From positions 434,001 to 498,000 of the forward strand of contig NZ_JAGSYH010000005.1 of the NCBI RefSeq assembly GCF_025685685.1: a stretch of DNA of 64,000 bases, written 5' to 3'. Of this stretch, positions 44,717 through 52,128 are shown piece by piece. The stretch is from Acidicapsa dinghuensis. Lineage in GTDB: Bacteria; Acidobacteriota; Terriglobia; Terriglobales; Acidobacteriaceae. Position 1 is the first letter of the stretch. Every line of letters begins with the position of its first letter. The position numbers and the translations under genes are program-made. The notes beneath the pieces were generated by a model. It did not search any database. It was not told where the DNA came from and saw only the letters and a list, made by a program, of their open reading frames with translations.

Positions 44717-45226
44717 ATGACGATTGACTGGAGAGCACTGGACAAGCAAGTCGGCGGCTGTTGGGGAACAGAGCCAGGGATACGAGTACTGGAACTTATC
44801 GTCGGCGAAGAAAACATTCGTCGTGCTGTTGATCATTGGATCACTTTCGAACCCGGATATGGAGCCGCTGAGCAGGTTCTCTTGATCATGAGGTCAACAG
44901 TCGCGATGGAATACTGCTACGAGATTTACAAAAACGAGCCGAGCACGGAGCGAGCAGGACGAGCGATCTTCCTACTTTCGGAAATGGCTGATTGGCGATT
45001 CATGCGATGGGCTCGTGAACTCGTGGAGGACAGCACCACACGTTGGAATGCTGTAGTCGCGTTGGAACAGGTTCTTGCGAGGCCCTTAGGCGAGGAAGGA
45101 ATCGACTTGGCGAAAGAGCTATTGGCAAAAGCAGAGGAAGACCCGGATCAGAGGTTGCGCGAGCGAGCAGCAGAGATTCACGCGCGGCTCGCTGCGAACC
45201 CATACCTCGAGCATTTAGGTCTGTGA
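44717..45226 (+). CDS. Hypothetical helical-repeat (HEAT-like) protein
   Basis: This 169-residue protein (MTIDWRALDKQVGGCWGTEP) is predicted all-helical, with HEAT-like helix pairs such as AVVALEQVLARPLGEEGIDLAK and LLAKAEEDPDQRLRERAAEI. It has no signal or membrane segment. HEAT-like proteins usually bind other proteins. GAGAACGGG lies directly before the ATG. It belongs to a run of three small plus-strand genes of unknown role. Confidence 0.65.
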   Translation: MTIDWRALDKQVGGCWGTEPGIRVLELIVGEENIRRAVDHWITFEPGYGAAEQVLLIMRSTVAMEYCYEIYKNEPSTERAGRAIFLLSEMADWRFMRWARELVEDSTTRWNAVVALEQVLARPLGEEGIDLAKELLAKAEEDPDQRLRERAAEIHARLAANPYLEHLGL

Positions 45227-45347
45227 ATTTAAGTTCCGAGCGAGTGACCGGCTATCCGGAAGTTATCCTTTTCGAGACCGGAGCAAAGTTTCCAGAACCC
45301 GTTTTAGTGAAGTTGTGACGGACCTTCGCACGAGCTAACCTGTACCG

Positions 45348-45713
45348 ATGGGGCTTGACACCGTAGAGATTGTGCTGCGCACGGAAGAATTGTTTGCCAT
45401 AACTATCGAAGATGACGAAGCGGGTGCTGTCCGCACAGTGGGAGACTTCTATCATCTGATCTGCCGGAAAGTGGGCGTGATGCCGCTTCAATCTCCGGTC
45501 ACTTCGGCAGAGCTTCCCACAATTACGCATAAGGAAGCGAAGTTCCTCTTCCTTTCCACGCATACGCCGCTGCCAGCTCCGGTGGAAGTGCTGCATTGGT
45601 CGCCGCAAAGTGTGTGGGACGTTTTGGTCGCCGTTTTTGTCGATCAACAGGGCTTGAAACGAGAAGAAATTCTCTACAGCGCCAGCATCGCCCAAGATCT
45701 CGGCGTCGACTAA
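45348..45713 (+). CDS. Circularly permuted acyl carrier protein-like protein without the carrier serine
   Basis: This 121-residue protein starts MGLDTVEIVLRTEELFAITI and continues to VGDFYHLI. It matches ACP from just after the phosphopantetheine serine (DS-LDTVELVMALEEEF) to its end. Residues 89-121 (VWDVLVAVFVDQQGLKREEI, ending SIAQDLGVD) match the ACP N-terminal half up to the Asp before that serine, where the protein stops. The order of halves is therefore swapped, joined by a linker of about 45 residues, and the attachment serine is absent. It cannot be loaded by AcpS at the usual place. The function is unknown. Confidence 0.75.
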   Translation: MGLDTVEIVLRTEELFAITIEDDEAGAVRTVGDFYHLICRKVGVMPLQSPVTSAELPTITHKEAKFLFLSTHTPLPAPVEVLHWSPQSVWDVLVAVFVDQQGLKREEILYSASIAQDLGVD

Positions 45714-45999
45714 AACCTAAAGAGAATCGTAGTTGTAAGCGGAGGCCACTTTATGCCGGTTCCAAGATTTACCCTATGCGACACACTTTGGTTTCAATGC
45801 GAGTCCGGATCGTATCCGAGTAGTCGATCACTCGATCAAAGAGCCGTTTCAGTGACGAGAAGCGCGTTTATGAAGACTAATTCCGCAAGTGGTATCGCTT
45901 CGTCGGCTGGGATTGCCCTGAATAGAACCTTCTAAGCGAAGCCCGAAAACTGGATTGACCTCAGCCTTGGCAAGATCAGATACTTGCATTCAGAAAATC

Positions 46000-46428
46000 A
46001 TGAACATCGTGCAGAGGCTTTCTGATTCTTCTCGACTTGGCAGGAAGTCACTGTGGCCGTTCATTGCCTTCGCGCTGTTCGGTATCTTGTTTTTCGCCTA
46101 TCAAGCAGCTGTAGAGAATGATTTAGCGAGTAGACAGAAAACGAGCTTCGGAATCATTGGTCAGTGCGAGGAGCGTGGACGCGGGCACGACAACTACTGT
46201 GACTACACTTTTTCAGTTGGCGATGCACAATATACCGCGGTCAGCAAAGCCGAAAGAGGAGTTGGATTTGGGCAGACAGTCGCTGTCTATTATGACAGCC
46301 AAAATCCTCGATTTAGTGCTCTTGAAGACTTTTCTGAGCAGAGTCGCCACAATTTACGTTTCGTCTACATCCTCGGTTTAGTGCTTGTCGCTGTCGTGGC
46401 CTTTGTTCTTTGGGACAGAGCACCCTAA
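46000..46428 (+). CDS. Small membrane protein, DUF3592-like
   Basis: This 142-residue protein has two transmembrane helices (about 21-40: LWPFIAFALFGILFFAYQAA and about 116-136: FVYILGLVLVAVVAFVLW). They flank a beta-rich domain of about 75 residues with a conserved-looking C-x(12)-C pair (GQCEERGRGHDNYCDYTF) and GQTVAVYYDSQNPRFSAL. That layout resembles DUF3592 proteins. The beta domain would lie outside the cytoplasm, so the cysteines may form a disulfide. ATG 46000 is chosen over a TTG at 45955. Confidence 0.65.
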   Translation: MNIVQRLSDSSRLGRKSLWPFIAFALFGILFFAYQAAVENDLASRQKTSFGIIGQCEERGRGHDNYCDYTFSVGDAQYTAVSKAERGVGFGQTVAVYYDSQNPRFSALEDFSEQSRHNLRFVYILGLVLVAVVAFVLWDRAP

Positions 46429-46444
46429 GGGAATATTCGAAATC

Positions 46445-46490
46445 AGACGAGATTGAGGACGTATATTCACATGCATTCTCAATCTCGTCT
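46445..46490. terminator. Long perfect hairpin between convergent genes
   Basis: AGACGAGATTGAG (46445-46457) and CTCAATCTCGTCT (46478-46490) form a perfect 13-bp stem with a 20-nt loop, 16 nt after the DUF3592-like stop and before the recG end. No T-run follows on either side, so it may be a factor-dependent terminator or an RNA-stabilising hairpin. Confidence 0.45.
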
Positions 46491-46532
46491 GGTTTAAGTA
46501 ACGAGAAACCGGCTTGCGTGCACCAACTCCAG

Positions 46533-46563
46533 GCGCGTTCGTCTGAAGCAGTGCACTTCACGG
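46533..46563 (+). repeat. Second copy of the 31-nt direct repeat
   Basis: It matches 44476-44506 at 25 of 31 positions in the same orientation, with C/T transitions only. It lies just beyond the recG stop, so the pair brackets the three small genes at 44717-46428. Confidence 0.4.
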
Positions 46564-46574
46564 TCGACTGGTGA

Positions 46575-49091
46575 TCAGCCAGCTTCAAGCAGGCCGTAGC
46601 GACGCTGCCAGGCTTGGCGCAGGTGGTTCCAGACACGCTTGCGTTCAGCTTCGGTGATGGAATCGTCGGGTTGGTTTGCAAAGCGGGCGGCTTCCTGTTT
46701 GGCCAGTTCGAGGATCTCGCGGTCACGGACCAGGTTGGCTACGCGGAAAGTAGGGGCTCCGGCCTGGCGGGTACCGAAAAACTCGCCAGGGCCGCGCATG
46801 GTGAGATCGAGCTCGGCCAATTCGAATCCGTTTTGTGTGCGGACCATGGCCTGCAGGCGTTCTTCGGCCTGCGGCGAGACGCGTTCACCAGTCATGAGGA
46901 TGCAGTAGCTTTTGGCGGAGCCGCGTCCGACGCGCCCGCGAAGCTGGTGAAGCTGGGCGAGGCCGAAGCGCTCGGCGTGATCGACGACCATCACCGAAGC
47001 ATTGGGAACATCGACGCCAACTTCGATGACCGTGGTGGAGACGAGGACATCGATCTCCCCGCGCTGAAACCGGCGCATGACGACATCTTTCTCATCGGCG
47101 TCGAGACGGCCATGGAGAAGGCCGACGCGGAGGCCGTGGAAAGCCCCACTACGCAACTGCTCATACATATCGGTAGCGGCGCGGAGCTCCTGTTTCGGAG
47201 ACGGTTTCGTCTCGGGCATTTCTTCCGGCGTGAAGAGGGCGGTTTGTTTCTTCGCAGATTTGCGTGCGCGTTTGGCAGGGACAGGTGGAGCGGCTTGAGC
47301 GGCCTCGGCATCGGCTGCGGCGAAGTCCAGCTCGGGCTGGTCGTCGCGGGGGCCTTCGATGACGGGATAGACGATGTAAGCCTGACGGCCGAGGCCAACC
47401 TGCTTGCAAACGAACTCCCACACCTCCTCCTGACGCTCGCCAGGAACGCTGCGGGTAACGATGGGCGTGCGCCCCGGCGGAAGCTCATCGAGGACGCTGC
47501 CGTCGAGGTCGCCGTAGAGCGTGAGGGCGAGCGTGCGTGGGATGGGCGTAGCGGTCATGACGAGAACGTCTGGCTCAGCCTCACCGGGTTTTTTCATGAG
47601 GCGGAAGCGCTGTAGGACGCCGAAGCGATGCTGCTCGTCGACCACGACGAGGCCGAGACGCGCAAAGTCGACTTTCTCCTCAATGAGGGCATGAGTGCCG
47701 ATAACAAGCTGCGCTTCGCCGGAATAAATGAGGCTGCGGGCATAGCGCTTACGATCGTGCTCAAGTGAGCCGGTAAGCAGAACGATGTTGTAGCGCTTCG
47801 AGGAGCGCGCCAGCAGCTTACGCGCGGCAAGATAATGCTGCGTGGCCAGAATTTCAGTAGGAGCCATGAGCGCGGCCTGATAGCCGTTTTCAATAGCGAC
47901 GAGCATCGCCTGCAGCGCGACGATGGTTTTGCCGGAGCCGACATCACCTTGCAAGAGGCGGCGCATAGGGTGCGGCTGGCGCATGTCGCTGACGATTTCG
48001 CCAAGAGCGCGTTTCTGTGCAGTTGTGGGATGGAACGGCAGAATCTCACGGATGGCTTCGCGAACCTGATCGGTGGTGGCGAAGGCAATGCCCAGCTGCG
48101 CGCGGCCTTTGCGGCGTTTGAGCTCCAGGCCGAGTTCGAGAAAGAAAAGCTCTTCGAAAATAAGGCGGCGTAGCGGCGCGGTGCGCGCTTCCATGAGCGC
48201 AGTCTGCGTCGTGCCTTCCGGAGGAAAGTGTGCGTGGGCGATGGCTTGCTCGCGCGTGGGAAGGCCAAGGCGTTCCAGCATCGACGTCGGCAGGACTTCT
48301 GGGATCAAGGTCGGCGCGCCGGCAGCTCCGCGGAGAGACTCGATGAGGCGGAAGATGACCTTGCGCTGCCAGCGTGAGGCGAGCATGGAGCCACCGAGGG
48401 ATTCATAAACAGGAGTGATGCGGCCCACTTCGAGAAGGAGAGTCTCTTCGTCTTCGCCGGTCCCAGGCAACAGCTCGAACTGTGGCTGGATCATCTTCAT
48501 GTTGCGGCTGGAGCGGGATGGCTCAATGCGGCCAAAAAGTGCAATGGTCTGCCCAGCATGGAAGCGGCCTTGCAGATAAGAGCCGTTGAACCAGATGCAC
48601 TTCATAGCGAGATTGCCCTGCCCTACGGTCATCTCGAAGATGGGCATGCGGCGGGTGCGCAGGAGCGCCGTGCCGCGAATTTCGGCAATGACTGAGGCGG
48701 TCTCTCCGGGTTTGAGTTCATCGAGCGAGCGCGGATGCTGGCGGTCCTCGTAACGGAAAGGCAGATGGTAGAGCAGGTCTTCGGCGACAAGAATACCTTT
48801 TTCTTCGAGGACCTTGGCCACCTTCGGGCCTACGCCGCGAACGTAAGTGACAGGCGTATCGAGCGCGAGAGGCTTGAATGGCTGATGGCCCTGAGCTGCG
48901 GGCGGCGCGACAGGCAGTGGGGGCTGGGGATTGGATTTGCGGCCGGGCACATTGTGGATGCTACATTGCGGCGGGTTGCGCGTGCCACGGTGAAGGGGTT
49001 GAGTCGTTGGGTATGGAAGGCGAACACAGCTTGGGTATGATGGAGGAGAAATCCGCGGAAAAGTTTGAGGAACGTTGATCACGGCCGGCAA
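46575..49091 (-). CDS. recG: ATP-dependent DNA helicase RecG
   Basis: This 838-residue helicase has the RecG wedge/OB domain (about 75-250: VTYVRGVGPKVAKVLEEKGI) and motor domains with GDVGSGKT, VVDEQHRFG, MTATPIPRTL, STTVIEVGVDVPNA and QLRGRVGRG. It remodels stalled forks and Holliday junctions. A charged Ala/Lys/Pro-rich insert of about 55 residues (roughly 585-640, with AKRARKSAKKQTALFTPEEM) lies inside the second motor domain. The Pro-rich first ~70 residues lack homology, so the start at 49091 is uncertain and may be later. Confidence 0.93.
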   Translation of the reverse strand: MPAVINVPQTFPRISPPSYPSCVRLPYPTTQPLHRGTRNPPQCSIHNVPGRKSNPQPPLPVAPPAAQGHQPFKPLALDTPVTYVRGVGPKVAKVLEEKGILVAEDLLYHLPFRYEDRQHPRSLDELKPGETASVIAEIRGTALLRTRRMPIFEMTVGQGNLAMKCIWFNGSYLQGRFHAGQTIALFGRIEPSRSSRNMKMIQPQFELLPGTGEDEETLLLEVGRITPVYESLGGSMLASRWQRKVIFRLIESLRGAAGAPTLIPEVLPTSMLERLGLPTREQAIAHAHFPPEGTTQTALMEARTAPLRRLIFEELFFLELGLELKRRKGRAQLGIAFATTDQVREAIREILPFHPTTAQKRALGEIVSDMRQPHPMRRLLQGDVGSGKTIVALQAMLVAIENGYQAALMAPTEILATQHYLAARKLLARSSKRYNIVLLTGSLEHDRKRYARSLIYSGEAQLVIGTHALIEEKVDFARLGLVVVDEQHRFGVLQRFRLMKKPGEAEPDVLVMTATPIPRTLALTLYGDLDGSVLDELPPGRTPIVTRSVPGERQEEVWEFVCKQVGLGRQAYIVYPVIEGPRDDQPELDFAAADAEAAQAAPPVPAKRARKSAKKQTALFTPEEMPETKPSPKQELRAATDMYEQLRSGAFHGLRVGLLHGRLDADEKDVVMRRFQRGEIDVLVSTTVIEVGVDVPNASVMVVDHAERFGLAQLHQLRGRVGRGSAKSYCILMTGERVSPQAEERLQAMVRTQNGFELAELDLTMRGPGEFFGTRQAGAPTFRVANLVRDREILELAKQEAARFANQPDDSITEAERKRVWNHLRQAWQRRYGLLEAG

Positions 49092-49112
49092 ACCCTAAAG
49101 GCAGGTGCAGAG

Positions 49113-49628
49113 TTGTCCCGAGAGCGAGAATTTGTCTATTTACTGGAACTGGACGCACCGCGTGAACTGGTATGGAAGACGTGGACCGAGGAAGAGCATC
49201 TCAAGCAGTGGTTTGCGCCGGCGGGATTCGCGCTTTCAGTCGCGAAGCTGAATGTCGTGTCGGGCGGAATCTTCCACTACTGCATGCGCGCTGCGAATGG
49301 CGTCGAGATGTGGGGCAAGTGGGTATTTCGCGAGGTAGTTGCGCCCGAGCGAATTGTGCTGGTGAACACGTTCTCGAATAAACACGGGAATCCCACGCGT
49401 CACCCCTATGTGGCAGATTGGCCGCTCGAGATACTGACAACAGCGACATTCGCGGATGTCGACGGGAACACCGTGCTGACGATTGCGTGGCACCCCATCG
49501 ATGCTTCCCCCTCGGAGCAGAAAACCTTTGACAGCATGCACGACGCGATGACCCAAGGATGGAATGGAACGCTGGGACAACTCGAAGCGTACCTGAAAGG
49601 CAGAAACCAGGGACCGGAGACTAACTAG
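49113..49628 (+). CDS. SRPBCC/AHSA1 (Activator of Hsp90 ATPase homologue 1-like) protein
   Basis: This 171-residue protein has the START-like AHSA1 fold: FVYLLELDAPRELVWKTWTE, HLKQWFAPAGF and WPLEILTTATFADVDGNTVL. A C-terminal helix follows (HDAMTQGWNGTLGQLEAYLK). The family binds hydrophobic ligands or proteins, and its functions are varied. TTG 49113 has AGGTG about 8 nt upstream and gives the usual N-terminus; the frame is open to a TTG at 49065. It is divergent from recG with little or no space between. Confidence 0.8.
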   Translation: MSREREFVYLLELDAPRELVWKTWTEEEHLKQWFAPAGFALSVAKLNVVSGGIFHYCMRAANGVEMWGKWVFREVVAPERIVLVNTFSNKHGNPTRHPYVADWPLEILTTATFADVDGNTVLTIAWHPIDASPSEQKTFDSMHDAMTQGWNGTLGQLEAYLKGRNQGPETN

Positions 49629-49729
49629 GGAACAGCTTCCGCTTTCGCGCAAAGACCTGTCGTTGAAGACCTCGGCACGCATTCGTGGCTGGGTTGGCAT
49701 GTTGAGATGTGGTCACGCGCTACGCTGAC

Positions 49730-50107
49730 TCACGTTCCCCGCGCTTTGCTGCGAAATAGCTCGCCTTTTCGCAGCCGCCAGCAGTAGACCCCGAGATTCA
49801 GCGCGCATACAGATACTCCCGCGATGGTTACGACCCAGTCAGGAAGGTTGGGATAGACGATTGCATCCAGATAGTGAAGCAAAAAGCTGCCATGATACGC
49901 AGCCCAGCCCGCGCGCGATTCGAAGTACTTTTCGGCCAACGTAAGAGGACATGGCCACGGGCTCACCTCAACCACGATGCCCCACAACAAAGCCAGAATG
50001 TGAAGCACACTCCACCACGGACGCCCTCGAGTCCAGATCGCTCCAAAGATAACCAGCAAAAGCCACGCCAGATGAAAGCTCAGAACGAGGACCGCAAGCT
50101 CGGCCAT
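49730..50107 (-). CDS. DUF2784 membrane protein
   Basis: This 125-residue protein has three to four hydrophobic helices and the DUF2784 pattern: LSFHLAWLLLVIFGAIWTRGR, then VSPWPCPLTLAEKYFESRAG, HYLDAIVYPNLPDWVVT. Its function is unknown. ATG 50107 is chosen over a TTG three codons upstream because GAGG lies upstream of it. It stands alone between the AHSA1 gene and the IS relic. Confidence 0.8.
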   Translation of the reverse strand: MAELAVLVLSFHLAWLLLVIFGAIWTRGRPWWSVLHILALLWGIVVEVSPWPCPLTLAEKYFESRAGWAAYHGSFLLHYLDAIVYPNLPDWVVTIAGVSVCALNLGVYCWRLRKGELFRSKARGT

Positions 50108-50219
50108 GGCGCGCAACCTCGCCTCATCTTACTGCGTGCTCCTCGTTACTGCGTATCTCTGGCGATCGTGTGAGCGCTGCGAAGCAAAGTTGCCACATCG
50201 ACAGGATGATCGGCCGCGC

Positions 50220-50325
50220 GGTGCTCTTTCAAAAGACTGTCCATTCGATTGAGTCCGAGAAGCCGGTCGTGACGAGCAACCAGAAGCTTCAGATAAATCG
50301 AATGGACATGCCTGAAAATGTCGGC
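50220..50325 (+). mobile_element. Relic of an IS481-family left end
   Basis: About 90 nt align with the left end of the IS481 element at 52129 (roughly four of five bases). The match covers the terminal GTGCTCTTTCA, the inverted repeat TGTCCATTCGATT (50238-50250) with AATCGAATGGACA (50296-50308), and the first transposase codons (ATGGACATGCCTGAAAATG against ATGGACATTCATAAGAATG). Similarity ends near 50325, just before the rclC-like stop. It has the same orientation as the complete element. Confidence 0.75.
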
Positions 50326-50339
50326 CCGAGCCTCCACAG

Positions 50340-50879
50340 TTAGCGTTTGTTTTCGGAAACCGCCTTTTTGCCGAAATAGCTGACCAGGTAAAGACATCCA
50401 CCAAGAGCAATGATGTCCTTGTACAGGAACAGGCCAAGGAAGCTCATATATCTCATTCCCTCAATGCCAGGTACGGAAATAATCGCGCCGGGAGTACTCA
50501 GCAGCATGGTGCTGGTTGTGAAGAAGATAACGACTCCTAGGAGCCCGCCAACAATGCCGGCCCTGGGTCTGAAGTAGCCCGCGATAATCAAGATCGCGGT
50601 AAGCCACTCGGTAGTTCCGATAAGATCCGATCCAATATACGGACCGAATAACTTGAAGTGCCACCAGACGAGAAAGCTGTTCGAAACAAGAGGAATGATG
50701 CCTTCAGCGCCGGGCCGCGTCATCTTGTAAGATCCGGCCCAAAGCAGCATAACGATCATACCGATGCTGATAACCAGAAAGGGTAGATTACGATCACTGA
50801 TCCACTCAGCCAATCCGGTCAGTTTGTTTTTCGCTTGTTGTAAGAGGTTGCTTGTTTGTGCCGACGAGATGTTACTCAT
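50340..50879 (-). CDS. RclC/YkgB-like (DUF417) inner membrane protein
   Basis: This 179-residue protein has four hydrophobic helices: LPFLVISIGMIVMLLWAGSY, TEWLTAILIIAGYF, GIVGGLLGVVIFFTTSTMLL and FLYKDIIALGGCLYLVSYFG. It also has the DUF417 motifs WAGSYKMTRPGAEGIIPLVSNS and LYKDII. In Escherichia coli the family member RclC belongs to the reactive-chlorine resistance regulon controlled by RclR. Here the gene is divergent from an rclR-like AraC gene with 200 nt between the starts, the same regulator-target pairing. Its biochemical role is not known. Confidence 0.83.
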   Translation of the reverse strand: MSNISSAQTSNLLQQAKNKLTGLAEWISDRNLPFLVISIGMIVMLLWAGSYKMTRPGAEGIIPLVSNSFLVWWHFKLFGPYIGSDLIGTTEWLTAILIIAGYFRPRAGIVGGLLGVVIFFTTSTMLLSTPGAIISVPGIEGMRYMSFLGLFLYKDIIALGGCLYLVSYFGKKAVSENKR

Positions 50880-51080
50880 TTCTCACTTCTCCTTATTAAA
50901 GTTGATGTGGTCACGCCTGGGGCAAATCTCGTGTTGGTTAAAACAACGGGAGCAATGCGGGACACGATCCTTTCCAAAATCCTCGACAGCGCATCTTCGC
51001 ACTACGCTGCAAGTCTTTTCAACCATAGGATGGGACTGCTTGTCACAAAGAATATCCATCAGATATCTTTTAGTCTCATA

Positions 51081-51914
51081 ATGGATCGACTCGCGCTCTT
51101 CTTCGAACGGTTCTCTCTTACGGCCCGAATGTTTTATTCCGGGCTGTTGTGCGGCAGCACCGGAGATCAGATAAGCGAACATGCCGGTCATCTTCATGTG
51201 CTCAAGCAAGGCAAGCTCAAGATCACCCGGCCCGACGCTCGTCAGATCGTCATCGATACCCCGAGCATACTGTTCTTTCCCCGCCCTCGCGTTCATCGCC
51301 TTCACGGCCCGCTGCAGGCAGGCGCCGAGCTCGTATGCGCCACAATCGAATTCGGCGCCGGAATGTTAAACCCTCTGATCGCATCCCTGCCCGAACCACT
51401 CGTGCTCCCGCTCACAGCGCTTCCCGAGCTTGAACCGACACTGCAGCTCTTGTTTGCAGAGGCCTTCTCTGAGCTACCAGGCCGTCAGGCTGCCATCGAT
51501 CGATTATTCGAATATCTCTTTGTGCTGCTCATCCGATCGGCAATGAACACGCGCCTGATTGACAGTGGAATCTTAGTGGGACTCAGCGATTCGCGTCTTG
51601 GCAAGGCAATCCAAGGCATGCACGAATCTCCCGAGACCTCATGGTCACTGGAGCAGCTGGCTCAGCTTGCCGGTATGTCCCGAGCGCGCTTTGCCGCTTA
51701 TTTTCGCCAGGTCGTCGGCATGACACCGTTTGACTACCTGACAAGCTGGCGATTAGGAGTCTCCCAAACCATGTTGCGTAAAGGCAACTCACTGAAACTC
51801 ATCGCCGCCGCGGTGGGATACGCGAATGCCACAGCTCTAACGCGAGTCTTCACCCAACGGATAGGCATGTCGCCGTCGGAATGGCTCGCTGGCAGCCGTA
51901 CCCGCCAAACGTGA
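51081..51914 (+). CDS. AraC-family regulator with cupin-type sensor (RclR-like)
   Basis: This 277-residue regulator has an N-terminal cupin-6 domain (about 5-150: GHLHVLKQGKLKITRPDARQ) and a C-terminal AraC double helix-turn-helix (about 170-270: WSLEQLAQLAGMSRARFAAY and LIAAAVGYANATALTRVFTQ). Two cysteines, Cys24 (GLLCG) and Cys86 (ELVCATIEFG), sit where RclR of Escherichia coli has its hypochlorous-acid-sensing pair, as I recall it. It probably activates the divergent rclC-like gene under oxidative chlorine stress. ATG 51081 is chosen because upstream frame (to 50856) covers the promoter. Confidence 0.83.
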   Translation: MDRLALFFERFSLTARMFYSGLLCGSTGDQISEHAGHLHVLKQGKLKITRPDARQIVIDTPSILFFPRPRVHRLHGPLQAGAELVCATIEFGAGMLNPLIASLPEPLVLPLTALPELEPTLQLLFAEAFSELPGRQAAIDRLFEYLFVLLIRSAMNTRLIDSGILVGLSDSRLGKAIQGMHESPETSWSLEQLAQLAGMSRARFAAYFRQVVGMTPFDYLTSWRLGVSQTMLRKGNSLKLIAAAVGYANATALTRVFTQRIGMSPSEWLAGSRTRQT

Positions 51915-52041
51915 CTCTATGTTCCGTCACGCGAACTTCCGCGCCATGAGAAAGATCACAGGAACCGTCTGAAGGCGGATTGAAGAGACTGCGGGGTTCG
52001 TGCTGCGCACGAATGTGGTCTGGTGCTGCGGGCATCCACTA

Positions 52042-52128
52042 TCCCATCCTTTCGACTAAGAACGTAGAACGGATGGGCACCCCGAGAGTCTCGGGAGCTT
52101 CAGCAAAAGAAAGAAGAGGGTGCCCCAC
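52042..52128. repeat. REP-like hairpin pair, the second interrupted by IS481
   Basis: The minus-strand unit 52083-52042 reads GGGTGCCCATCC, a loop, then GGATGGGA, and has the same 42-nt length as the plus unit at 31236. At 52118-52128 a plus-strand GGGTGCCCCAC runs directly into the IS481 left end. Its missing half may be the CCACCCGCC...GTGGAG sequence after the IS right end at 53168. Confidence 0.5.

Noticed and set aside
50883-51305. 140-codon minus-strand frame opposite the araC-type gene
   Set aside because: Shadow frame over the divergent promoter; no homology.
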